A DNA stretch of 64,000 nt, from contig NZ_CP045119.1 in the NCBI RefSeq assembly GCF_011492945.1, forward strand, positions 682,001-746,000, written 5' to 3'. A program made the position numbers and the translations under genes. The stretch comes from Rubrobacter tropicus. GTDB taxonomy: Bacteria > Actinomycetota > Rubrobacteria > Rubrobacterales > Rubrobacteraceae. This document shows positions 14,916-22,676 of this stretch, in pieces (the first letter of the stretch is position 1; each line of letters opens with the position of its first letter). The notes beneath the pieces were generated by a model, which saw only the letters and a list, made by a program, of their open reading frames with translations, did no database searches and was not told the DNA's origin.

Positions 14916-15383
14916 GTGGACCACAGCCGCGTGAGGCTCGGTGAGGGGGAGGAGGTTTTCGGGCGGGCGGTGGGGGCGCTGTTTGCCTGGAAGATGTTCG
15001 ACGTGGGATGGGCGCGTCTGTTGCCGGAGGACGCCCGCGTCGAGGTTGGAGCGACGGTCGGGGTCCTGGCCCGGCACTACGGATTCTGGTCGCTGAACCT
15101 CAGCCGGGTGGTGTACGGGATCGAGGCCGACGGTCCGGTCCGCAGGCGCGGCTTCGCCTACGGGACGTTGCCGGAGCACGGCGAGAGCGGCGAGGAGCGG
15201 TTCACCGTCGAGTGGCACGAGGACGGGTCGATCTTCTACGATCTCTACGCCTTCTCCCGGCCCGCTCATCCCCTGGCGCGGCTGGGACGCCCGTTCGCCC
15301 GCGGGCTGCAGCGACGCTTCGCGCGGGACTCCCTGAGGGCGATGGTCAGGGCCGCCGGAGGGGAAGGCGCGCCGGGGCGCTAG
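14916..15383 (+). CDS. DUF1990 family protein, apparently frameshifted at the 5' end
   Basis: Function unknown. VDHSRVRLGEGEEVFGRA to the C-terminal FARDSLRAMVRA follows the DUF1990 family. The family N-terminus (SYAEVGVSREGPGRVPGYT) is also encoded just upstream in the same frame but without any start codon. A GTG at 14801 starts a short reading frame that joins it if one G of the five-G run at 14846-14850 is removed. The complete gene is therefore probably 14801-15383 with an insertion or base-call error. GTG at 14916 is only the first available start. Confidence 0.7.
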   Translation: MDHSRVRLGEGEEVFGRAVGALFAWKMFDVGWARLLPEDARVEVGATVGVLARHYGFWSLNLSRVVYGIEADGPVRRRGFAYGTLPEHGESGEERFTVEWHEDGSIFYDLYAFSRPAHPLARLGRPFARGLQRRFARDSLRAMVRAAGGEGAPGR

Positions 15384-15475
15384 CGCGAACGGCCCGACGG
15401 GGGAGCGGCGGACGAATCATACGCGGGGGCCGACCGGTCCACCTTTCGGATGATGCGCTTACCGGGCTACTTCTC

Positions 15476-15481
15476 TACAAT
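15476..15481 (+). promoter_or_regulatory. possible -10 box of the RTX-type gene
   Basis: TACAAT lies about 45 bases before the ATG at 15528; no clear -35 partner is seen. Confidence 0.3.
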
Positions 15482-15527
15482 GCCGGGTGTTGGCAAGGTC
15501 CTGTAGCGGTCTTCCGGGGAGGAAACG

Positions 15528-15896
15528 ATGAAGGGTAAGTTGATGGCGGCCTGTGTCGTTATGTTGGTTGGTGTGTTTCTGGTCGGAGGGGTGGCGTTGG
15601 CGGATGGGTTCAGAGGGACCTCCGGCCCGGACGAGATCTCCGGTACCGATAGGGCGGACCTGATCAGGGGCCTCGGAGGCAACGACCGCCTCTCCGGCCG
15701 CGGCGGGGACGACGACATCTACGGGGATGGCGGCTACGACAAGATCCGGGGCAACAAGGGCGACGACTACCTCGTCGCGAACGACGGCAAGAAGGATACT
15801 ATCTACTGCGGCGACGGCAGGGACTTCGTCTACGCCGACCCCACGGACCTTGTCTACTACGGCTGCGAGACGGTGAGGATAGACAGGTCCAAGTAA
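15528..15896 (+). CDS. secreted RTX-like calcium-binding repeat protein
   Basis: 122 residues. A signal peptide (about 1-25, ending ALADG) precedes Asp/Gly-rich nonapeptide-like repeats: GTDRADLIRGLGGNDRLSG, RGGDDDIYGDGGYDKIRG and NKGDDYLVAN. These match the GGxGxDxLx beta-roll type, which binds calcium. The C-terminal half has two Cys (YCGDGRD and YGCETV) that may form a disulfide. No catalytic domain is present, so it is probably a small extracellular structural or calcium-binding protein. AGGAAACG precedes the ATG. Confidence 0.85.
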   Translation: MKGKLMAACVVMLVGVFLVGGVALADGFRGTSGPDEISGTDRADLIRGLGGNDRLSGRGGDDDIYGDGGYDKIRGNKGDDYLVANDGKKDTIYCGDGRDFVYADPTDLVYYGCETVRIDRSK

Positions 15897-15941
15897 GAGG
15901 GGGCACCCGCCCGCTTCCGAGTTGCTAGACTGCTCCCCGGA

Positions 15942-16505
15942 TTGAACGGGACCACGCACGCCGTCTTCGGGGTCGCCGCCCTGGCCGGAGCCGCCCTCGT
16001 AGCGGGGGCGGACCCGCCCGCCTACGTCTACCCGGCGGCCGTGGCGGCGGCCTGGCTGCCCGACGTGGACAACCCCCGCAGCACCCTGGGCAACGGCCTC
16101 AGCCGCTCGAAGAACCCCATCTTGAACGTCCTGAGCAGGCCCGTTAGCTGGGTCTTGCGGACCACCTCGTTCGTGCTCGTCAGGACGGTCGGGCACCGGA
16201 CGCTGACGCACTCGATCCTGGGCTCCCTCCTCTTCGCCCTGCCCGTCTACCTCTTCCTCGCTGACTACCCGAACCTCTCCCTCGCCCTCGTCGCCGGCTA
16301 CGCCTCGCACGTCTTCGCCGACGCGCTGAACACGAGGGGCGTGCCGCTTCTGTGGCCGGTGGGACGGCCTTTCAGGTTGCTGCCCGGGGGCATAAAGTCC
16401 GGGGGCGCGGTGGAGGTCGCCGTCGCCCTCGGGGCCTTGATGGCGGCGCTCTACGCCATCCTGCAGCTCAACCCGTCGCTACGCGCCCTCCTCGGCCTCG
16501 TCTAG
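15942..16505 (+). CDS. YdjM-type membrane-bound metal-dependent hydrolase
   Basis: 187-residue integral membrane protein. The YdjM/DUF457 pattern is present: NGTTHAVFGV at the start (His), AWLPDVDNPRS, GHRTLTHSILG and GYASHVFADALNTRG, with conserved His and Asp that would bind metal. The biochemical role of the family is poorly defined. TTG start at 15942 with TAGACT upstream. Its last 27 bases overlap the convergent yqeK-like gene. Confidence 0.85.
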   Translation: MNGTTHAVFGVAALAGAALVAGADPPAYVYPAAVAAAWLPDVDNPRSTLGNGLSRSKNPILNVLSRPVSWVLRTTSFVLVRTVGHRTLTHSILGSLLFALPVYLFLADYPNLSLALVAGYASHVFADALNTRGVPLLWPVGRPFRLLPGGIKSGGAVEVAVALGALMAALYAILQLNPSLRALLGLV

Positions 16506-17072
16506 CCAGGCCAGCGTCTCGATGCTCATGGGATGCGTGGGACGGCCGCGCTCCTCGTTGTGCGCGATAGACCGCCGCAAGGACTCGGCGGCCGCCGCGC
16601 GCAGGTCCTCCCTGGCCAGGCCCCTCAAGCGCCCGACGCTCGGGTAGTCCCTGGCCGGCTCTATCTTGTCGGCGACGTACAGGACCAGCGAAAGGGACCC
16701 CATCCCGGGCCGGCCCGTAGTGTGCTCCCTGACCGCGTCGAGCACCCCTTCATCTCTCACGCCGAGTTCCCGCCGGGCCAACTCCGCGGCGACCGGGCCG
16801 TGCAAAAGCTTCGGGCTCTCCCGCTCCGGCTCTCCGATGGGCAGGCCCCAGCGTTCGGCAAGATCCAGGAACTCCTCCGAAGTGACCTCGCGGGCCGCGT
16901 CGTGCAGGAGGCCGGCGAGGCGCGCGCGGTAGGGGTCGAGTCCGTGGACCCGCGCGAGGTCCTCCGCCGTGTCGGCGACCCGTAGGGTGTGGCCGTAGCG
17001 TTTGGCCGAGAGGCGTTCGCGGGCAAAGACGTCGGCGGCCTCTGCGGGGTTGATCTTCACACGGTCTTCCAT
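16479..17072 (-). CDS. yqeK: HD-domain hydrolase, YqeK type
   Basis: HD phosphohydrolase of 197 residues similar to YqeK, which symmetrically cleaves diadenosine tetraphosphate. The motifs are in order: RYGHTLRVADTA (His), LAGLLHDAAREV (HD), LLHGPVAAELARRELGV (His), VLDAVREHTTGRPGMGSLS (H, then TTGRPGM as in YqeK) and YVADKIEPARDYPSV. All metal ligands are intact, unlike the HD-like protein at 3175. It starts 23 bases from the divergent cinA gene and is usually linked with nadD/rsfS in other genomes, which are not in this window. Confidence 0.88.
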   Translation of the reverse strand: MEDRVKINPAEAADVFARERLSAKRYGHTLRVADTAEDLARVHGLDPYRARLAGLLHDAAREVTSEEFLDLAERWGLPIGEPERESPKLLHGPVAAELARRELGVRDEGVLDAVREHTTGRPGMGSLSLVLYVADKIEPARDYPSVGRLRGLAREDLRAAAAESLRRSIAHNEERGRPTHPMSIETLAWLDEAEEGA

Positions 17073-17095
17073 CCGGCGGATTGTAGAATAAACGG

Positions 17096-18361
17096 ATGCA
17101 GAATGGACAGAGAGACATGAGAAGCGCCGAGATAGTAACCATAGGGACCGAGATGCTGCTCGGAGACCTGGTCGACACGAACACGGCCTGGATCAGCAAC
17201 AGGCTCGCCGCCCTCGGGGTGGGCATCTACCGCCACACGACCGTTGGCGATAACACCGACCGTATCGTCGGGGCCCTCAAAGACGCCGCCTCCAGGGCCG
17301 ACCTAGTGGTCACGACGGGCGGCCTCGGCCCCACCTCCGACGACCTCACAAACGCGTGCCTGGGCCTGCTCACGGGCCGGGAGATGGTCGAGTACCCCGA
17401 GGCCCGCGCCCACGTCGACGAGAAGTTCGCGAAGTTCGGCCGGGAGCCGACGCCGTCGAACTACAAGCAGGCCCTCTTCCCCGAAGGCACGAAGCTTATC
17501 CCCAACCCGCTCGGCACGGCGATGGGGGCCCTCGTGGAGTGGAACGGAACGCTCTTCGCCACCCTACCGGGCGTTCCCTCGGAGATGAAGGGGATGTTCG
17601 AGGAAACGATCGCCCCCCTGGTGAGCTCCCGCAGCGACGGCTCGATCGTCTCGAAGACCCTGCACTTCACGGGCATCGGCGAATCGGCCCTCGCCGAGAA
17701 GGTCCAGGACTTCCTCGACGCCGCCGACCCAACGGTCGCGCCGCTCGCCGGCCAGGGACGAGTCCGGCTGCGCATCACCACCCGGGCGGCCACGGAGGCC
17801 GAGGCCGAGCAGAAGATAGCGCCGGTCGAAAAGGAGATCCTCGCCCGCCTCGGAGAGTTTTTCTTCGGCGAAGACGAGGAGACGCTCGAAGGCTCCGTAG
17901 GCCGTCTCCTGCGGGAGCGGGGCGCAACGGTGGCGCTGGCTGAGAGTTGCACGGGGGGCCTGATCTCCAAACGCCTCACGGACGTCGCCGGCTCTTCGGA
18001 ATATTTCGGGGAGGGCTTCGTCACCTACTCCAACGAGTCCAAGGAACGCCTGCTCGGCGTCCCGAAGGAGACACTGGTCGAGCACGGAGCCGTCTCCGAG
18101 CCCGTCGCCCGCGCCATGGCCGAAGGCGCCCGCAAGCTCGCCGGCGCCGACTACGGCCTCTCCGTCACCGGCGTCGCGGGACCGGGCGGAGGCTCCCCGG
18201 AGAAGCCCGTCGGCCTCGTCTTCGTCGGTGTGGCCGATGCTGACGGAACGCGCGCCGAGAAGGTGGACCTCACGGCGTGGGCCCGTTCCCGCACCTCCAT
18301 CCGGGAGCGCAGCGCCAACCGGGCGCTAGACCTGCTGCGGCTCCGGATCGAAGGAAGATAG
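17096..18361 (+). CDS. cinA: CinA family protein (competence/damage-inducible, NMN deamidase)
   Basis: The N-terminal MoCF-like domain ([39 protein letters not shown]) is joined to a C-terminal nicotinamide-nucleotide amidase domain ([41 protein letters not shown] type). CinA proteins process damaged pyridine or ADP-ribose nucleotides. At 421 residues it is full length. ATG at 17096 lies exactly 6 bases after TAGAAT (17084-17089), indicating a leaderless mRNA. ATG at 17117 gives the more usual family N-terminus. Confidence 0.92.
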   Translation: MQNGQRDMRSAEIVTIGTEMLLGDLVDTNTAWISNRLAALGVGIYRHTTVGDNTDRIVGALKDAASRADLVVTTGGLGPTSDDLTNACLGLLTGREMVEYPEARAHVDEKFAKFGREPTPSNYKQALFPEGTKLIPNPLGTAMGALVEWNGTLFATLPGVPSEMKGMFEETIAPLVSSRSDGSIVSKTLHFTGIGESALAEKVQDFLDAADPTVAPLAGQGRVRLRITTRAATEAEAEQKIAPVEKEILARLGEFFFGEDEETLEGSVGRLLRERGATVALAESCTGGLISKRLTDVAGSSEYFGEGFVTYSNESKERLLGVPKETLVEHGAVSEPVARAMAEGARKLAGADYGLSVTGVAGPGGGSPEKPVGLVFVGVADADGTRAEKVDLTAWARSRTSIRERSANRALDLLRLRIEGR

Positions 18362-18535
18362 CTGTCAGCAATCAGCCCGCTACGGCCTGCGGCCTCCGCT
18401 CTCAGCCTTCAGCTCCCGGTCTTGCAGGCGCACTCCATCCTGCAAAAGTCTTGCTCTCGGTGCGGTGGCGCAGGAAGTACGGTTTCGTCAAAAGGTTTCA
18501 GCTGATAGCTGACGGCTAAAAGCTGAAAGCTATAA
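18358..18535. repeat. heptamer array after cinA
   Basis: tagctgtcagcaatcagc at the stop codon, then cagccttcagct, and inverted gctgatagctgacggctaaaagctgaaagc at the end. The middle shows no gene. Confidence 0.75.
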
Positions 18536-18543
18536 AACATCTC

Positions 18544-18572
18544 TTGCCGCGTGTCTATTGCGGTAGTAGAAT
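18544..18572 (+). promoter_or_regulatory. sigma-70 promoter of the structured RNA
   Basis: TTGCCG (18544-18549), a 17-base spacer and TAGAAT (18567-18572) predict transcription from about 18580. Confidence 0.75.
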
Positions 18573-18579
18573 CCTCGCT

Positions 18580-18813
18580 AGTCGAAAGCACGCGAGAGGA
18601 GGTGATCCAGATAGACGCATCGAGCAGTAGTAGCCGCGGGTATCTTCTGGGAGAGGTGGCTCTGACCTAGCCCCACCTAAATCCCATGTGGGATCCTGGG
18701 TTATCTCTAATCCGCCTCTCTGGTTGTTTAGGCGGACGTGCTAGAAACAAGGATACCTGCGCAAGGCTCAAATGGGTACGGCCCCCGGATCTTCTCCGGG
18801 GGCTCGTTTTTTT
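18580..18813 (+). ncRNA. stand-alone structured RNA with 14-nt complement of the 16S rRNA 3' end
   Basis: A region of about 234 nt with its own promoter and a strong terminator but no credible gene. AGGAGGTGATCCAG (18597-18610) is the exact complement of the conserved 16S 3' terminus (CUGGAUCACCUCCU), an extended Shine-Dalgarno. Helices follow: AGGTGG/CCACCT (18654-18659 with 18673-18678), ATCCC/GGGAT (18681-18694), TCCGCCT/AGGCGGA (18711-18717 with 18730-18736) and the terminator stem. A 19-codon reading frame beginning with ATA at 18611 is correctly placed after the SD-like element but lacks a normal start. It does not match tmRNA, RNase P or SRP cores. A raiA-type RNA is one family to test. 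Function unknown. Confidence 0.65.
18781..18813 (+). terminator. rho-independent terminator of the structured RNA
   Basis: GCCCCCGGA (18781-18789) pairs with TCCGGGGGC (18795-18803) over a 5-base loop, followed by TCG and a seven-T run. Confidence 0.9.
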
Positions 18814-18847
18814 GGTATCGAGTTTTGGACGCCAGCTCTTCTTCTGC

Positions 18848-19171
18848 CTACGCTTCGTCCACGTAAGCGACCTCGTAAAGGTGGGGCTCGAAACTCTCCG
18901 CCAGCCCCGCGGCTTGTCTCATGTGTCCCACGGCTGCCGGGTCTTCTAGCATCGCCTCGAACGCCTCCTTGCTCCGCCACTGGGCGTAGTTGACGACGCG
19001 GGTGCCGTCGAAGCTCTTGTGCAAGTTGGCCGACACGAACCCCGGCCGCCGGTTCATGACCGACTCGGTCGCCTCCACGAGCAGGTCGAGCAAAGGCTGC
19101 TGATCTTCGGGCCTTACGGTGAACACGTTGATCAGGGTCACGACGTTACCACTCTGCGAGATCTCGGCCAC
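18848..19171 (-). CDS. antibiotic biosynthesis monooxygenase (ABM) domain protein
   Basis: 107 residues forming one ferredoxin-like ABM domain: VVTLINVFTVRPEDQQPLLDLL, then RPGFVSANLHKSFDGTRVVNYAQWRSKEAFEAM. ABM proteins are cofactor-free oxygenases or haem degraders; the substrate is unknown. It is divergent from a MarR-type regulator 78 bases away, and a palindrome lies between them, so MarR control is likely. Confidence 0.85.
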   Translation of the reverse strand: MAEISQSGNVVTLINVFTVRPEDQQPLLDLLVEATESVMNRRPGFVSANLHKSFDGTRVVNYAQWRSKEAFEAMLEDPAAVGHMRQAAGLAESFEPHLYEVAYVDEA

Positions 19172-19193
19172 GTATGCTCCTCTATGTCGAATT

Positions 19194-19209
19194 TATCAGT
19201 GTACTGATA
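19194..19209. promoter_or_regulatory. operator in the ABM/MarR divergent region
   Basis: TATCAGT-GT-ACTGATA is a perfect 7-2-7 inverted repeat in an AT-rich stretch (TATTATATAA follows). A related half site TATTGATA lies at 19221-19228. It is the likely MarR binding site. Confidence 0.6.
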
Positions 19210-19249
19210 TTATATAAGGGTATTGATAATAAGAAAGGGGCAAAATCCG

Positions 19250-19705
19250 ATGGTCGAGGACGGGACGCGGCGGCGGATCGGCTATCAGATGAAGCGGGCG
19301 CAGCACGCGTTGCGGCTGGCGATGGACGCGGCGGTCCGGGATCTGGGGTTGACGACGCCGCAGTACGCGGCGCTCGCCGTCTTGGAGGGGGAAGCGGGGT
19401 TGTCGGGGGCGGGGCTGGCGCGGAGGTGCTTCGTGACGCCGCAGACTATGAACGGGATCCTGGCGAAACTGGAGGGTGCCGGGCTCGTCGAGCGTCGACG
19501 GCATCCGGAGCACGGGCGTGTACTGCAGGCTTACCTTACGGAGACCGGAGGTGCGGTCGTCTCGCGGGCCCACGCGCTCGTGGAGGCCGTGGAAGGGCGC
19601 ATGCTAGAAGGCCTCACGGAGCACGAGCGGGGGCGTCTTTTAGTCGTGCTTCGTGGCTGCGCCGAAGCACTGGAGCGCGACGATGGGCGGGCGGGGTTAC
19701 CCTAA
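19250..19705 (+). CDS. MarR family transcriptional regulator
   Basis: About 151 residues with a MarR winged helix: LGLTTPQYAALAVLEGE, LARRCFVTPQTMNGILAKLEGAGLVERR (recognition helix), and the wing HPEHGRVLQAYLTETGG. Dimerisation helices lie at both ends. ATG at 19250 follows AAAGGGG; an in-frame TTG at 19223 is possible. It probably represses itself and the divergent ABM gene through the palindrome at 19194. Confidence 0.88.
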   Translation: MVEDGTRRRIGYQMKRAQHALRLAMDAAVRDLGLTTPQYAALAVLEGEAGLSGAGLARRCFVTPQTMNGILAKLEGAGLVERRRHPEHGRVLQAYLTETGGAVVSRAHALVEAVEGRMLEGLTEHERGRLLVVLRGCAEALERDDGRAGLP

Positions 19706-19806
19706 AGCGGTTAGCAGTCAGCCCGCTGCGGCTTCGCCTCCGCTTTCGGCGGTCAGCTTTCAGCAAGAACAAAAAAGCTGAAAGCTGACCGCCGATGGCT
19801 GACAGC
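19704..19806. repeat. heptamer array, palindromic layout
   Basis: taaagcggttagcagtcagc ... ggcggtcagctttcagc, then inverted gctgaaagctgaccgccgatggctgacagct. The outer ends, TAAAGCGGT (19704-19712) and ACCGCTTTA (19835-19843), are inverted copies that enclose the whole array plus hairpin. Confidence 0.75.
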
Positions 19807-19835
19807 TTTGCAGAGAGGTAGAACCTCTCTGCAAA
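19807..19835 (-). terminator. 13-bp hairpin at the citrate synthase stop
   Basis: TTTGCAGAGAGGT pairs perfectly with ACCTCTCTGCAAA over a 3-base loop, 5 bases past the minus-strand stop. No T-run. Confidence 0.65.
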
Positions 19836-19840
19836 CCGCT

Positions 19841-21016
19841 TTAGCGCTCTTGCGCTGGGAGCCAGGTACGATCCGTCGCGCCCACGTATTCGGATTGCGG
19901 CCGGATGAGGCGGTCTTCGGACCGCTGTTCGAGGCAGTGGGCGGTCCAGCCCGCAACCCGGCCTATGGCGAAGGTCGGGGTGAAGAGGTCTGTGGGGAGG
20001 CCGAGGCCGTGCAGGAGCAGGGCCGTGTAGAACTCGACGTTGGTCTGGAGGTTGCGGCCGGGGCGGTGCTCTTCGAGAAGGCGCAGGGCGGTCTTCTCCA
20101 CTTCAAGGGCGAGGGCGTAGAGGTCCCTATCCCCGTCCGTGGCGAAGAGTTTCTCTGCTGCTTCGGCCAGGACGTCGGCGCGGGGGTCGCGGACGCGGTA
20201 GATCCTGTGCCCGAATCCCATGAGCCGCTCGCCGCGCCGGAGCTTCTCGCGCAGGACGGGCTCGGCGTTCCCCGCTTCCCCGATCTCGAAGACCACGTCG
20301 AGCGCGGGTCCCGGCGCCCCGCCGTGCAGCGGCCCTTTTAGCGCCCCTATGGCCCCGACGATGGCCGAGACGAGGTCGGAGCGGGTGGCGACGATGACGC
20401 GGGCTGCGAAGGTCGAGGCGTTCATGCCGTGGTCGGAGACGGTGTTGAGGTAGGTCTCCAGAGCCCGCACGGAATCCTCTCCCGGCCTCTCGCCGTCGAG
20501 CATGTACAGGTAGTTGGCGGCGTGGCCGAGGTCGGGATCAGGGACCACGGGCTCCTGACCATTGAGCAGTCTGTGGTAGGTCGCCACTATGACGGGCAGG
20601 CGCGCGACGAGGTCGAGCGCGGGGTCGTCGGGGGCATCGAGGCCGAGGGTGCCGGCCGCCATGCGCAGCGCGTCCATCTGCGGGACGTTGCGCGCGCCCG
20701 CCGCCCGCAGGAGCTCCAGGGTTGCCGCCGGCAGCCCCCGACGTCCCGCCAGAGCCCCCCGAAACGCCGCGAGTTCCTCGGTATTCGGCAACTCGTCGTG
20801 CCAGAGGAGGTAGACCATCTCCTCAAACGAGGCGCGGCCGGAGATCTCCTCGACCGGATAACCCGCCAGCGTCAACGCGCCAGCGTCGCCGTCCACGCCG
20901 CTGATCCTCGTCTCGGCCGCCACCACGCCCTCTAGCCCCGCCACGAAAGAAGACCCCGAACTACCGCCCATCCCGATACCTCCCGTCGCACGCACGCTGG
21001 CCAAACCGGAGCCCAA
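19841..21016 (-). CDS. citrate synthase / 2-methylcitrate synthase
   Basis: Condenses acetyl- or propionyl-CoA with oxaloacetate. Family landmarks are GLEGVVAAETRISGVDG, SDHGMNASTFAARV (first active-site His), MGFGHRIYRVRDPRA (second His) and NVEFYTALLL. In the last, Glu occupies the position of the usual catalytic Asp; this occurs in some actinobacterial members, so activity is not excluded. 391 residues in the longest form, and the first ~20 residues may not be translated. It is divergent from an HTH-fused homologue, with an operator-like site between. Confidence 0.85.
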   Translation of the reverse strand: MGSGLASVRATGGIGMGGSSGSSFVAGLEGVVAAETRISGVDGDAGALTLAGYPVEEISGRASFEEMVYLLWHDELPNTEELAAFRGALAGRRGLPAATLELLRAAGARNVPQMDALRMAAGTLGLDAPDDPALDLVARLPVIVATYHRLLNGQEPVVPDPDLGHAANYLYMLDGERPGEDSVRALETYLNTVSDHGMNASTFAARVIVATRSDLVSAIVGAIGALKGPLHGGAPGPALDVVFEIGEAGNAEPVLREKLRRGERLMGFGHRIYRVRDPRADVLAEAAEKLFATDGDRDLYALALEVEKTALRLLEEHRPGRNLQTNVEFYTALLLHGLGLPTDLFTPTFAIGRVAGWTAHCLEQRSEDRLIRPQSEYVGATDRTWLPAQER

Positions 21017-21057
21017 ACGCCCCCATGCCCACCATCGTAGGCTTTCGAAGCTTCATT

Positions 21058-21083
21058 ATCAATATTGATCTATAAATCAATAT
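21058..21083. promoter_or_regulatory. operator between divergent citrate synthase genes
   Basis: The AT-rich block contains ATCAATATTGAT (21058-21069, perfect palindrome) overlapping a second inverted pair, ATATTGAT (21062-21069) and ATCAATAT (21076-21083). It resembles the half site TATTGATA near the MarR gene. It may be the binding site of the HTH-citrate synthase fusion (inference). Confidence 0.45.
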
Positions 21084-21126
21084 GTCGTAGGATGCGGGTG
21101 CCATTCAAGGGTCTTGCGGGGGTGGG

Positions 21127-22359
21127 ATGGGTTCTGGGCGCTACATGACGGCGCGGGAGGCGGCCGGGGAGTTGGGGGTGAGCCTGCCGACTCTGTACGC
21201 GTACGTGAGCCGGGGGATGGTCAGGTCCGAGGCGGTCGAGGGCGGGCAGCGCAGCCGGCGGTACAGGGCTGAAGACGTGCGGGCGTTGTTGGAGCGCAAG
21301 GAGAGGAGGCGTGACCCGGAGAGGGCCGCCGAGGGGGCGCTGCGCTGGGGGGCGCCGGTGCTCGAGTCGGGCATCACGCTCGTCGAAGGGGGGCGGCTGT
21401 TCTACAGGGGGCGTGATGTGGGGGAGTTGGCGGCGGGGAGCAGCATCGAGGAGGTGGCGGCCCTGATCTGGGCGGGCGACCCTGGCGAGGCGGATAATAT
21501 CTTCGCCCGTCATGAAGACTTGTCCCGACCGCTACGTGAGACGCTCGCGACGCTGGGAGGTCTCCCGCCCGCCGAGGTCTTCCAGGCGTTGTTGCCCGTG
21601 GCCGCGGCCTGGGACCCGGTCGGGTACGACCTCAGGCCCGCGGCCGTCGCCCGCACGGGCGTGAAGATCCTGCGCCTCATGGCCCGCGCGGTCGGTGGCG
21701 ACGGGACCGGGCGCACGGCCGAGACGCTCGGGCGCGGCTGGTGCCCGGGCGAACCGGACGCGGCGGCGCTCATAGACGCGGCGCTCGTCTACTGCGCGGA
21801 CCACGAGCTGCCCGTCTCCACCTTCGCCGCCAGGTGCGTCGCCTCGGCGCGGGCCACCCCTTACGCCGTCGTGCAGGCCGGCCTCGCGGCCCTCGGCGGC
21901 GTAAGGCACGGGGGGCAGGTGGAGCTCGTCGAGGCCTTCCTGCGCGAGGTCGAGACGGTGGGAGACGCACGGGCCGTCGTCTCCGGCCGGCTCAGGCGGG
22001 GGGACGGAATACCGGGGTTCGGACACCCACTCTACCCGGAAGGGGACCCGCGCGGCGCCGGTCTGCTCCGGGCTACCGTCGGGTTCCATCCGGAAATCCC
22101 CGCCGTCGCGCTGGCCGACACCGTCTCCGAAGCGGTGCTCGACCTCACGGGGGAGCGGCCGACCGTGGACCTGGCGCTGGCGACCGTCGCGCGCGCCCTG
22201 GGCCTGCCGCCAGGCGGCGCCGTGGCCCTGTTCGCGGTCGGCAGGACCGTCGGCTGGATCGGGCACGCCATAGAGCAATACGCCAGCGATACCCTGGTAC
22301 GTCCGAGGGCCCGATACGTCGGGCTCCTCCCTTCGGTCGTCGCGCACGCTACGCCCTGA
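21127..22359 (+). CDS. citrate synthase-like protein with N-terminal MerR-type helix-turn-helix
   Basis: About 410 residues. Residues 7-60 form an HTH (MTAREAAGELGVSLPTLYAYV, then SRRYRAEDVRALLERKE) like excisionase/MerR domains. The rest is a citrate synthase fold (SGITLVEGGRLFYRGRDV, ADHELPVSTFAARCVASA with the first His, GIPGFGHPLYPEGDPRG with the second). At the NVDFY position the sequence reads TVDLALATVA, keeping Asp. This domain pairing is known in databases but not well characterised; it could be a metabolite-sensing regulator, an enzyme, or both. Divergent from citrate synthase at 21016. ATG at 21145 is an alternative start. Confidence 0.8.
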   Translation: MGSGRYMTAREAAGELGVSLPTLYAYVSRGMVRSEAVEGGQRSRRYRAEDVRALLERKERRRDPERAAEGALRWGAPVLESGITLVEGGRLFYRGRDVGELAAGSSIEEVAALIWAGDPGEADNIFARHEDLSRPLRETLATLGGLPPAEVFQALLPVAAAWDPVGYDLRPAAVARTGVKILRLMARAVGGDGTGRTAETLGRGWCPGEPDAAALIDAALVYCADHELPVSTFAARCVASARATPYAVVQAGLAALGGVRHGGQVELVEAFLREVETVGDARAVVSGRLRRGDGIPGFGHPLYPEGDPRGAGLLRATVGFHPEIPAVALADTVSEAVLDLTGERPTVDLALATVARALGLPPGGAVALFAVGRTVGWIGHAIEQYASDTLVRPRARYVGLLPSVVAHATP

Positions 22360-22657
22360 CGGGCTCCGCTTGTCAGCCCGGCGCTTCGCGCCTTTCAGCA
22401 CGCTTCGGCCCGCTCCGGCTTCGCCTCCGCGGGTCCCGCTTTCAGCACGCCGCCTGACGGCGGCTCTCAGCCAAGTCGTCTGTGCGCGTTACGCCCCGCG
22501 ACATCCGAACCGCCGCGCAGGGCGCAGCCCGGTCGGGCTCTGCGCGGCAAGAAGCTGACAGGCTGAAAGCGAGGCCCGCGAAGCAGGCCGAAGCGTGCTG
22601 AGAGCGGAGCCCATAGGGCGGAACGTGCTGACAAGCGGAGGCGAAGCCGGAGCGTGC
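22360..22657. repeat. long heptamer/REP-like array
   Basis: This 300-base gene-free block is made of repeat units: tttcagcacgcttcgg, cggcggctctcagcc, gctgacaggctgaaagcgagg, gtgctgagagcgg and gtgctgacaagcgg. The two orientations meet near 22540. No gene or RNA is seen. Confidence 0.75.
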
Positions 22658-22676
22658 GCGCCGCCAAAGGCGGCGC
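22658..22676 (-). terminator. 8-bp hairpin abutting the CPBP gene stop
   Basis: GCGCCGCC-AAA-GGCGGCGC ends on the first base of the minus-strand stop codon complement (22676). Confidence 0.55.

Noticed and set aside
18580-18813. T-box or tmRNA assignment for the structured RNA
   Set aside because: No TGGNACCGCG T-box sequence, no tRNA-like ends and no downstream synthetase gene on this strand.
19841-21016. Glu at the catalytic Asp position (NVEFY) of citrate synthase as a broken active site
   Set aside because: This variant occurs in other members and Glu can act as base; not enough to call it inactive.
22360-22657. CRISPR array
   Set aside because: Units are 7-15 bases, degenerate and in both orientations, without equal spacers or cas genes.
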